Origin: an uncultured Planctomycetia bacterium
GTDB lineage: Bacteria; Planctomycetota; UBA1135; GCA-002686595
Assembly (NCBI GenBank): GCA_938003765.1
Contig: CALKYE010000054.1
Coordinates: 1 to 20,379, forward strand
Direction of reading: 5' to 3'
DNA: 20,379 nt
In this document: positions 7,574-14,400 of the stretch, in pieces
How positions within the stretch are numbered: position 1 is the stretch's first letter
How the letters are laid out: every line of letters begins with the position of its first letter
The notes under the pieces: generated by a model
Seen by the model: the letters and a program-made list of their open reading frames with translations, nothing else
Databases searched by the model: none
Told to the model about the DNA's origin: nothing
Position numbers and translations under genes: made by a program

Positions 7574-8691
7574 TTGCGGCCTCCGAAGACATGGACTCCG
7601 CCGACGAACACGGCGTCGACGTGGCTGGTCAACTCGAGCGGCGCGCCGCTCCAAAGCACGAAATCGGCGTCGCAACCCGCGCGAAGGGTCCCGATGCGCT
7701 CCTGCAGACCGAGCACCGCAGCCGCGTGCGAAGTGAGCGCGTTCCACGCCAACTCGCTCGACAGGCCCTGACGCACGCACATGACGGCGCTCAGGCGCAG
7801 TTCCTCCGGCGCCGAGTTCCAGTCGAGTCCGAAGGCGAGCGGCACGCTCTCCGCCGCGAGCGCGCGAACCGAATCCAGCGCGCGCGGATGCGTTCCGACT
7901 CCGAACGGGCCGACGATCGCAGCCAGGCCGGAGCGCTTCACGTCGGCGGCGAGTTCACCGGCGAGCGCCGCGTGGCTCAGGGCGCCGCGCAACTTGTGCG
8001 TGAGCGCAAACTCGAGCGCGCGCTGCAACTCGTCACGTGCGCTGACCTCGAGCAGCACCGGCAGCTTGCCGGCGGCAACCTCAGCCACCGGCCCCTCGGG
8101 ACGCTCGAACTGCTCACGCAGCATCGCCATGGCGCCGGCGAAGCTGGTCGGCTCGCGATTGGCGCGCAAAGCGCTCGCGGACGGCGCGATCACGAGGTGC
8201 GCGTCGGGGTCCAGCACCTGACGCCCGTGTGTCTTCACCACCGCGGTTCGGCCGCCGATCAGGTTCGAACCGTCCGGCGCCACCACGACGGTCGTGATGC
8301 CGGCTTCGAGCGCCGCGTTGAGCTCGGGGTGGCCGAAATCGACCACGTCCACCACTCGCGCGTGGGCCGCGATCGAGCGCTTGGGCTCGACCACTTCGCC
8401 GCGCGTGCCCAGGTGGGAGCGCGCCGCGATCATGCCGGCGCTCACCCAGCCGCCGTGCTCGACCGTGGGCAGGCCCGCGGCCTTGGACTTCTGCTTGGCG
8501 TCGAGCACCTCGCGCACCTTGCCGCGTTCGACGATCAAGACACCGTCGACCACCGTCGTCTTGCCGTCCACGACGATGTGCTTCGCGCTGACCGCGAAGG
8601 TCGCGTCGCTCGCGACCGCGGGAACGCCCGAGGCGAACGCCGCGAGCGGCGCGCTGAGCAGCGCGCCTGCGAACAGGAACCAGTTCTTCAT
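7570..8691 (-). CDS. Secreted amidohydrolase-like protein with first His of HxH replaced by Arg
   Basis: A 373-residue protein from ATG 8691, chosen because GAGGAG lies 8 bases upstream. A GTG at 8700 overlapping the upstream TGA is possible but has no spacing for that site. The export signal is 'KNWFLFAGALLSAPLAAFA'. The strand-1 site is 'SAGMIAARSHLG' (84-95): compared with the family's 'IDAHSHLG', the acidic residue and first His are lost (R91) but H93 remains. 'GITTVVVAPDGSNLIGG' (131-147) and 'IGTLRAGCDADFVLWSG' (333-349) are family-typical. The strand-5 His is absent ('LPVLLEVSARD'), while a strand-8-like Asp survives in 'PLAFGLDWNS' (D290). Shorter than active relatives; probably not a standard metal hydrolase. 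Its function within the operon is unknown. Confidence 0.86.
   Translation of the reverse strand: MKNWFLFAGALLSAPLAAFASGVPAVASDATFAVSAKHIVVDGKTTVVDGVLIVERGKVREVLDAKQKSKAAGLPTVEHGGWVSAGMIAARSHLGTRGEVVEPKRSIAAHARVVDVVDFGHPELNAALEAGITTVVVAPDGSNLIGGRTAVVKTHGRQVLDPDAHLVIAPSASALRANREPTSFAGAMAMLREQFERPEGPVAEVAAGKLPVLLEVSARDELQRALEFALTHKLRGALSHAALAGELAADVKRSGLAAIVGPFGVGTHPRALDSVRALAAESVPLAFGLDWNSAPEELRLSAVMCVRQGLSSELAWNALTSHAAAVLGLQERIGTLRAGCDADFVLWSGAPLELTSHVDAVFVGGVHVFGGRK
7580..7584 (-). promoter_or_regulatory. Ribosome-binding site deciding the GTG start at 7573
   Basis: GGAGG on the minus strand, 6 bases before the GTG. It lies within the last codons of the preceding gene and shows that the export signal beginning 'SFQFSTSA' is the true N-terminus. 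Confidence 0.65.
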
Positions 8692-8696
8692 CGGGC

Positions 8697-10214
8697 TCAC
8701 TCCTCGACCACCAGGTCGCCGCCGCAGAGCACGTACTTCACCTTGGTCGAGGCCCCGAAAGGCTCGCCATCGAGCAGGAGCAGGTCGGCGTCGCGACCCA
8801 GCTCCACGGAACCGACGCGCGAACCGACGTCGAAGATGCGCGCGGGGCGCGTGGTGAGCGCGGCCAGCGCCGACTGCGGGCTCATGCCGTGCCCGATCGC
8901 CAACGCGGCGAGCAGCGGAAGATCGCGCGAGGCGAGTCCGCCTTGACCGCCGCTTCCGAACAGCACCTCCACGCCCGCCTCCTCGAGTTCGGCCGCGAGT
9001 GCGAGCGTGGCATTGGCGCTGTTCGAGTCGCGGTAGAACCCCAGCGGCGCGGGCGCGAGCAACACGGGGATCCGTCGCTCGGCGAGTTGCTTGGCGAAGG
9101 GAGCGGCCTCGGTCGCTCCTGCGAGCACCAGTCGAGCGCGCTTGAAGCGCTCCACCGAAGCCAGCAGCGATCGGATCTGGACGGCGCTGTGCGCCTCGAC
9201 CACCAGCGGCAGCTCCCCGTTCGCGACGCGTGCGAGGACTTCCTTGTCCTCGTCATAGCGCGGCGCCTTGGGCTTCTTGTCTTCCTTGTATTCCTTCTCC
9301 TTGAACTCGCCGCCCTTGTCCTTGGCTTCGGTCTCGGCCTTCTCGCGGTCCTTCTTGGCCTTCTTGAAGCCGTCGTCGAGTTCCTTGCGCTTCTCGGCGA
9401 TCTTCTTCTCCCACTCGGCGAGCTCGTGCTTGTACTCGTTCTGCTCTTCGAGGTAGCTCCAGCCGTCCGAGATCGCGCTCAGCACGCGCTCCGTCTCCGC
9501 GGCGCGCTCGAACACGTCGCCCGAGCGGGAGATGGCCAGCGACAGGCCAACCGAACAGTCGCCTAGCAGGATCGACTCCGCCGTGGTCCGCACCGGGTTG
9601 ATGCGCAGCAGGGCGCCGATTCCGCCGACCCGAGTCCCGGCGGACGCCTGCAGGCGGTAGCTCGTCACTCCGGCGCGCGCGATTTCGCGCTCCCAGCGCG
9701 AGTCGACATAGGGATCGACGGCGTCGATCGCCGCCGAGGCCGGCGTGGCCCGCTCGTCGCCGTAGGCCGCCGGGTCCAGCGCGAACGAGGACCAGCCGTC
9801 GATGAACCCGGCGCACACGACCGGGGCCTCCAGCTTGCGCACGTCCTTGGGGGCCTGGAGGTCCGCGCCAATGGCGACCACCCGGCCCTTCTCCACTAGG
9901 ATGCCGACTCCCTCGAGCACCCGGTCAGGGCGCGCGTAGAGCTTCCCGGCGCGGATGAACAGCGTGGGCGGCGCCTCCTCCGCCGGCGCGGGCGAACCCT
10001 GGGCAGCGTCCTCGCTGGCCTTGTCCGGCTTGGCAGGCTTGCCCGCGGACTTCTTGGCCGGGGATTTGGCCGCCGCATCATCGGGGGCCGGAGCGCCCGT
10101 CGTGACCGCGCTGGGGATCTTCCCAGGGGCGGAATTCGCGGTCGCTGCAGCGGAAATCGCGGACGCGGGCTCGGTGACGAGTCCGCACAGTACAAGGCTG
10201 GCGATCGCTAGCAA
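8697..10214 (-). CDS. Secreted amidohydrolase-like protein lacking HxH, with charged coiled-coil insertion (first gene of operon)
   Basis: About 505 residues if started at TTG 10214, which has AGGAG 10 bases upstream and gives a clean export signal (LAIASLVLCGLVTEPASA). A GTG at 10286 would add 24 Arg-rich residues ending in 'RRSLPNLL', which could be a twin-arginine signal, so the start is uncertain. A Pro/Ala/Lys-rich stretch of about 60 residues precedes the amidohydrolase part. The strand-1 site reads 'CAGFIDGWSSFALD', with Trp and Ser where HxH belongs. About 65 residues from 'SYLEEQNEYKHELAEWEKK' to 'APRYDEDKEV' are Lys/Glu-rich and probably a coiled coil. 'LPLVVEAHSAVQ' keeps a strand-5 His, unlike its neighbours. 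The strand-8 region ('VLFGSGGQGG') lacks Asp. The closing motif is 'VGSVELGRDADLLLLDG'. Probably non-catalytic. Confidence 0.84.
   Translation of the reverse strand: MLAIASLVLCGLVTEPASAISAAATANSAPGKIPSAVTTGAPAPDDAAAKSPAKKSAGKPAKPDKASEDAAQGSPAPAEEAPPTLFIRAGKLYARPDRVLEGVGILVEKGRVVAIGADLQAPKDVRKLEAPVVCAGFIDGWSSFALDPAAYGDERATPASAAIDAVDPYVDSRWEREIARAGVTSYRLQASAGTRVGGIGALLRINPVRTTAESILLGDCSVGLSLAISRSGDVFERAAETERVLSAISDGWSYLEEQNEYKHELAEWEKKIAEKRKELDDGFKKAKKDREKAETEAKDKGGEFKEKEYKEDKKPKAPRYDEDKEVLARVANGELPLVVEAHSAVQIRSLLASVERFKRARLVLAGATEAAPFAKQLAERRIPVLLAPAPLGFYRDSNSANATLALAAELEEAGVEVLFGSGGQGGLASRDLPLLAALAIGHGMSPQSALAALTTRPARIFDVGSRVGSVELGRDADLLLLDGEPFGASTKVKYVLCGGDLVVEE
8700..8705 (-). promoter_or_regulatory. 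Ribosome-binding site deciding the ATG start at 8691
   Basis: GAGGAG on the minus strand, 8 bases before ATG 8691 and overlapping the last sense codons and stop of the preceding gene. It favours the ATG over the overlapping GTG at 8700. Confidence 0.6.
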
Positions 10215-10523
10215 GTTGGGGAGACTCCTGCGACCAGGACCCCACCGGGAAGGTGGACGCCTGCGATGGCTGCGCGGCGGTCGCACGGGGCTCGGCGCGC
10301 GCTCTAGGGACGAAAGGGCGCGGGACCCCTGCTGGAGGCGCCCCGCGCGCGTGAGGGGCGCATGATAGTGGCGTTCAAGTGCGGGCCGCCAGCGTCACGC
10401 GCGGCGACAGTGGGAAATTTGATCCGGTTACGGCCCACTTACGGCGCCGCGGCGCAGTTCTTCGCGAGCAATGCACGTTCGAGCGTTCGCTCTCCGCTCG
10501 GAGGTCGGCTAGGCGGCTGAATC
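10215..10523. other. Divergent intergenic region upstream of the amidohydrolase operon
   Basis: About 310 bases between the first amidohydrolase gene and the plus-strand gene at 10524, so promoters for both should lie here. The most A/T-rich patch is about 10411-10443 (GGGAAATTTGATCCGG and following). It contains TTACGGC twice (10428-10434 and 10439-10445), 11 bases apart, roughly one helical turn. A TATCAT-like hexamer occurs on the minus strand at 10367-10362 but has no matching -35 box. No convincing promoter could be assigned and no RNA gene was seen. Confidence 0.5.
10224..10229 (-). promoter_or_regulatory. Candidate ribosome-binding site supporting TTG 10214
   Basis: AGGAGT on the minus strand, with its core 10 bases before the TTG. 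No comparable site precedes the GTG at 10286, so the shorter start is preferred, though with TTG this is not certain. Confidence 0.4.
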
Positions 10524-11012
10524 ATGTCCGCACCCCGGAAGCGCGCGCCCTCTCCTCTGCTGCTCGACCCCGCCTACTGGCGAGCTCGGCTGGAGCAGCT
10601 GCAGCGCGTTCCGCCGTGCCAGGCGCTGTTCCCCCGCCCCGACTTGTCGAGCCCGGGGATCGAGGTGGTGGAGTGGCGCCTGAAGGCCCACGACGGCGTC
10701 CGTCTGTGGGGCCTGCGCGCGCGGTCCAACTTCCATCCGGAGCCCAAGGGCGCGCGCATCCGCGAGGTTTGCGCCGCGGAGCTGCCGCAGATCGACGTCG
10801 AGGTGGTCAGCGCGGGCAAGGTGGAGTACGTGCTCCAAGTCCCGGCGGGACGACGCCTCGAAGATCGCGTGCTCGACCTGGTGCGGGTGTACCAGTGCGC
10901 GCTGGCGGCCGGCGCGCCGCCGCCGGAGATCCGCGTGGCTCACTGCAACGACGAGAGCTGCCCGGACGAGGTCCTCATCGCGGCCAGCCTGCTGGAAAGC
11001 GGCATCTGCTGA
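10524..11012 (+). CDS. Hypothetical protein, 162 residues
   Basis: Not recognised. A 162-residue soluble-looking protein with no signal peptide or membrane segment. ATG 10524 has an AGGCGG 7 bases upstream. The stretch 'WRLKAHDGVRLWGLRARS' (51-68) resembles the opening beta-strands of some alpha/beta-hydrolase and acetyl-esterase proteins, but no catalytic serine motif follows and the protein is too short for that fold. The C-terminus holds 'RVAHCNDESCPDE' and ends '...SGIC', giving a Cys/His cluster that could bind metal or be redox-active. It stands alone, divergent from the amidohydrolase operon and convergent with the membrane glycosyltransferase genes, with only about 30 bases to the latter. 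Codon use and GC content match the neighbours, and the antisense reading is clearly a shadow. Confidence 0.7.
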   Translation: MSAPRKRAPSPLLLDPAYWRARLEQLQRVPPCQALFPRPDLSSPGIEVVEWRLKAHDGVRLWGLRARSNFHPEPKGARIREVCAAELPQIDVEVVSAGKVEYVLQVPAGRRLEDRVLDLVRVYQCALAAGAPPPEIRVAHCNDESCPDEVLIAASLLESGIC

Positions 11013-11042
11013 GGCGCCAGGCCGGCCCGCGGGCCGAGCCGA

Positions 11043-12578
11043 TCACTCGACGCGCCCCTCGACCCGGTACACCCCGGCTTCGGCGAACTCGACCACCGGG
11101 GTGAGTCGATAGCTCTCGGCGACCCGCTCGAGCAAACGGCGATCGCGACGGCGCGCGAGACTCAGGACCAGCACGCGCGGTCCGTCGACCGAGTCCAAGG
11201 TTTCGGCGAAGTCGTCCCCGTCGAGCCACTGCGGCATCCGATCGGCGCCGAGCAGCACCGCCTCCGGCGCGTTGCTGAACATCGCGCCTTCCAGCGGGTT
11301 CGCGCGCAGCCAGCGAGCCAGCTCGCTGTCGAGCCATCGCGCGGAAGCGAATCCGCCAGCGCCGTCAGCCCGGAGCTCCCCAGCGACGCCAACGGTCGCG
11401 CTCGCACGCATCGCAACGGCGATCAGCGTGTACCCACCGCAGAGCAGCACGGGTCCCCAGCGCCGCAGTGATGCCGCACCGCGCGACCACCATCCCGCCT
11501 CGCTCAATCCGAGCACGGCTGCGGCCACGAGCGGTGGCGTCAAAGGCGCCGCGAGCCGATCGCTGAGCCGGTCCATCTCGACGCGAGAGGCCATCGAGAT
11601 CAGCGCGGCGCCGTAGACCACGGGGAAGACGAACGCGCTCAACACCTGCGCGCGCTCTCCGCGGCGAGTCGCCGACACGGCCCATCCGATCGCCAATGCG
11701 GCGAGCAACACCAGCGCGAGCACGGCTGCCGTCGAGTCGGCGTCGAGCCCGGGCGCGAGCGCAACGCGCGCCATGAGCGCGACATCGGCGCATTGCTCGA
11801 GCAGCGTCGTCGAGCTCGCGACGCGCTCGCCGGTCCACGAGCCGCTGACGGCGCGATTTCGTCCGAGCCACGCCAGCAGCGGAGCCGCGGCGATGGCGGC
11901 CACCAACGCCGCGCGGCCGACTCGACGCGCGAGAGGCGCACCGCGCGGCGCGCTCACCATGACCAGCGCGCACACAGGAATGAATACGAGGCCGTCGTAG
12001 CGATGCAAGCTCGCGGCCATCCCGAGCAAGCCCAACGCGACAGCGAGTCGAGTGCTCGGCGCGACGGTCCAACGCATCAGCGCCCATGCGCCGGCGCTGC
12101 TCAGCGCGATGAACAGCGGCTGCGAGAGCGTCGAACACATCAGGCGGAAGAAGCCCGGCGCGATCCACAGCAGCGTCAGTCCGACCGCCGCCACCCACGT
12201 TCGCCGTGAGAGCTCGAGGAGCAATCGTCCATGGAAGTACGAGGTGACGAACGCCGCGGCGATCGCGATCCACCAGGTCGCTTCGACGTAGCGCAGCCCG
12301 CACCACTTCATCCCCGCGATCAACGCCGGCATCAGCGGCGGCCATGACAGGAACGGGTTCCCACGGCTCTGGATCAGCCCTTCGCCCGCGAGCAGGTGAT
12401 CGGCCGCGGCGATGTTGTTCATCGCGAAGTGCCAGCCGCCCGGACCGTAGGGCGCGGTCGCCCACGCGACCGCCGCGGCGAACGCGAACGCGAGCGCAGT
12501 GATGAGCGCCACTCCGCCGCGCGGGGTGGCCTCCGTTCGACCCGGCTGCAGCGCCGCTTCGTTCAACGGCGCATCCAC
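11043..12578 (-). CDS. Multi-spanning membrane glycosyltransferase, GT-C/GT39-like
   Basis: A 511-residue integral membrane protein with about ten hydrophobic helices between residues 23 and 390 and a soluble C-terminal part of about 100 residues. 'NPFLSWPPLMPALIAG' (74-89) matches the 'PPLyP' motif after the first periplasmic loop of ArnT/PMT-type GT-C enzymes. 'LHRYDG' (191-196) and 'LGRNRAVSGSWTGER' (238-252) fit the same class. Such enzymes use polyprenyl-phosphate sugars and act on the outer face of the inner membrane. The GTG start at 12578 is supported by GGAG 8 bases upstream and overlaps the preceding gene by 16 bases, so the two are translationally coupled. Donor and acceptor are unknown. 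The GT-C assignment is good; a specific family name is not. Confidence 0.8.
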   Translation of the reverse strand: MDAPLNEAALQPGRTEATPRGGVALITALAFAFAAAVAWATAPYGPGGWHFAMNNIAAADHLLAGEGLIQSRGNPFLSWPPLMPALIAGMKWCGLRYVEATWWIAIAAAFVTSYFHGRLLLELSRRTWVAAVGLTLLWIAPGFFRLMCSTLSQPLFIALSSAGAWALMRWTVAPSTRLAVALGLLGMAASLHRYDGLVFIPVCALVMVSAPRGAPLARRVGRAALVAAIAAAPLLAWLGRNRAVSGSWTGERVASSTTLLEQCADVALMARVALAPGLDADSTAAVLALVLLAALAIGWAVSATRRGERAQVLSAFVFPVVYGAALISMASRVEMDRLSDRLAAPLTPPLVAAAVLGLSEAGWWSRGAASLRRWGPVLLCGGYTLIAVAMRASATVGVAGELRADGAGGFASARWLDSELARWLRANPLEGAMFSNAPEAVLLGADRMPQWLDGDDFAETLDSVDGPRVLVLSLARRRDRRLLERVAESYRLTPVVEFAEAGVYRVEGRVE

Positions 12579-14302
12579 CGGTAGATCTCCAACGGCGGCC
12601 CCATGCGACTCGCCGCACGCAGCCGCGAGCGCAGTCCGACCACGTCGCCGTACTCGAGCAACTCAGACCTCGGCGCCTCGGCGGTCTCGGGTGCGAAGCT
12701 CGCGACGCGCTCGCCGTGCTCGCGCACGAGCGCTTCGAACCGCGCGTGCCAGGGCAGAGCGCGTTGACGATTCGAGAGCTCGAGGACGATCAGTGTCGGC
12801 GCCAGCTCGTCCAGTCGCGCCAGCAGCGCCTCTTCCGCCCCGTCCTTGCCCTCACGTCGCGGCGTGAACGGCCGGACGTCGAACAGCGGAGCGGCGCTCG
12901 GCGGAGCGCTCAAGGACAGTTGATAGCGATTCCATGCCGACTCGTCGGCGCTGCGGCGCGGGATGCTCTCGAGCGCGCTGCGTGTCGCGGCCAACGGCAA
13001 CACGACGTAGGGGCTGGTGACGATGCGAGAGGTCGCCTCCGCAGGCTGCGCCTGGATCCATCCAGCGGCCTGGGTGAGCGTGTCCTCGCGCGCAGCCGTG
13101 CGCCAGTAGAGCGTCGCGTCACGCACGGGAAGCGCCAGAGCAGCGCTCGCCATCAGCCCCCACGCCAGCCGCGCACGAGTCGAACTGAGGGCCGCGAAGC
13201 GCTCGAGCGCGAACGCCGCGAGCAGTGCGAAGAACGGCAGGAGCGGGATCAAGTAGCGGTCGCGAGTCGACTCGTTGAGCAGCGCGAACGCGAGGTACGG
13301 CGCCGCGTACCCCGCGAGCACGAGCCACGGCCGCATCGCCGTCGCGCCGCGGCGGCTGGCGACGAGCAGCGCAACGATGCCGACGAGCGCGAGCGAACCC
13401 GCGATCGGCTCCTGCTCACTCAACACGCGCCACGTAGGCCACACGCCGCCTCCGTTGAGCTCCGCGAGCTCGATCGCATGGCCGCCGCTCGCCATCGAGA
13501 TCCCGTCGCTGGAGAGCTCGACTCCGCCGACGTGAAACGGCTTGGACAACAGCCAGGCCGAGACGGCCGTCGCAGCGGCGGCGATCTTGCGGGCCTTCGT
13601 CGTGGCCGAGAGCGCGACCGCCAACGCAAACGCGGGCGCGAGAAACGCACCCGTCTGCAGGCTCGAGAGGCCCGCCCAGAGCGTCAGCCCCGCGAGTGCG
13701 AGGCGCGCCGTGCTCGGCCTCCGCAGGTAGCGCACCGCAGCCCACAGCGCCCACACCTGGAAGGTCATGTGAGGAGCGTGCGGGCGAGCCTGGTGCGAGT
13801 ACACGAGGTGCAGCAGGCTGAAGGTGACGAACGCGCACGCGACGAGCGCAGCGCGCGGCGCGACGAACTCGCGCGCCAGGAAGAACACACCCAACAGGCC
13901 GAGCACGCACAGCGCTGCGCACCAGGTGCGAACGGCCACCAGCGGTCGCGCTGCGGCGGCGAGGTGCGCAGGAAGCGGCGCGTCGAGCGGCGCCGGCGTG
14001 TACAGCCGCTCACCCAGCAACGCCGCCAGCGGGCGCACGACGAAGGTCGGGTACGCGCCGTAGAGCTGCTCGGCCTTGCCGCGCGCGGTCGCACCGCCCG
14101 GCACGTGCCCCGTCATCACGTCGAGCTGGAGCGCGTAGTACGCGTCGGGCTCGGGACGCTGCGGCGCCAGGCGCTCGACCAGTCCCACTCGGAACAGCGC
14201 GCCCAACACCAGCAGCAACGCGAGGCACAGCCAGTGGACCGCGTGCAGCGCTCCAGCGGACTCCGCCGCCGGATCTTCGAAAGCGGAAGGGGCGGCCTGC
14301 AT
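12563..14302 (-). CDS. Multi-spanning membrane glycosyltransferase, PMT/GT39-like
   Basis: A 579-residue membrane protein starting at ATG 14302. The first helix is about residues 20-40, followed by an acidic first-loop motif 'RPEPDAYYALQLD' (49-61), where GT-C enzymes carry their catalytic acid (D53 is the candidate). 'YSHQARPHAPHM' (168-179) matches the conserved Arg-Pro motif of bacterial PMT-like proteins. 'STRDRYLIPLLPFFALLAA' is the characteristic late-helix motif of this group. A soluble region of about 150 residues follows the last helix. It is the first gene of a two-gene unit with the next, partly related GT-C gene, which overlaps it by 16 bases. The likely role is transfer of a sugar from a lipid carrier to a glycan, lipid or protein outside the cytoplasm. 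Confidence 0.82.
   Translation of the reverse strand: MQAAPSAFEDPAAESAGALHAVHWLCLALLLVLGALFRVGLVERLAPQRPEPDAYYALQLDVMTGHVPGGATARGKAEQLYGAYPTFVVRPLAALLGERLYTPAPLDAPLPAHLAAAARPLVAVRTWCAALCVLGLLGVFFLAREFVAPRAALVACAFVTFSLLHLVYSHQARPHAPHMTFQVWALWAAVRYLRRPSTARLALAGLTLWAGLSSLQTGAFLAPAFALAVALSATTKARKIAAAATAVSAWLLSKPFHVGGVELSSDGISMASGGHAIELAELNGGGVWPTWRVLSEQEPIAGSLALVGIVALLVASRRGATAMRPWLVLAGYAAPYLAFALLNESTRDRYLIPLLPFFALLAAFALERFAALSSTRARLAWGLMASAALALPVRDATLYWRTAAREDTLTQAAGWIQAQPAEATSRIVTSPYVVLPLAATRSALESIPRRSADESAWNRYQLSLSAPPSAAPLFDVRPFTPRREGKDGAEEALLARLDELAPTLIVLELSNRQRALPWHARFEALVREHGERVASFAPETAEAPRSELLEYGDVVGLRSRLRAASRMGPPLEIYRWMRR
12587..12590 (-). promoter_or_regulatory. Ribosome-binding site deciding the GTG start at 12578
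   Basis: GGAG on the minus strand, 8 bases before GTG 12578 and inside the coding sequence of the preceding gene. It favours this start over a TTG at 12566 that would give a TTGA overlap. Confidence 0.5.
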
Positions 14303-14344
14303 GCTTCGCGGCGGAGCTTATCGGCATCCGCCGCGCGATACGAA

Positions 14345-14384
14345 GCCGCCCTCGCGCGCCACGTCAGGTGCGAGCGAGGGCGGC
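14345..14384 (-). terminator. Strong GC-rich hairpin downstream of glutamine synthetase gene
   Basis: A perfect 11-base inverted repeat (GCCGCCCTCGC at 14345-14355 and GCGAGGGCGGC at 14374-14384) with an 18-base loop lies 16 bases after the glutamine synthetase stop codon. The sequence following on the minus strand (TTCGTATC) has only a weak T-tract, so it may be an atypical terminator or an mRNA 3'-end stabiliser. Confidence 0.55.
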
Positions 14385-14400
14385 GGTGGGTCGCGATCGC

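Noticed and set aside
10362..10380. TATCAT and TTGAAC hexamers on the minus strand, considered as the operon promoter
   Set aside because: The spacing between them is only about 5 bases and no other -35 match is correctly placed.
11023..11036. Perfect 14-base palindrome CGGCCCGCGGGCCG between convergent genes, considered as a two-way terminator
   Set aside because: There is no loop and no flanking T-tracts, and such GC palindromes are expected by chance at this base composition.
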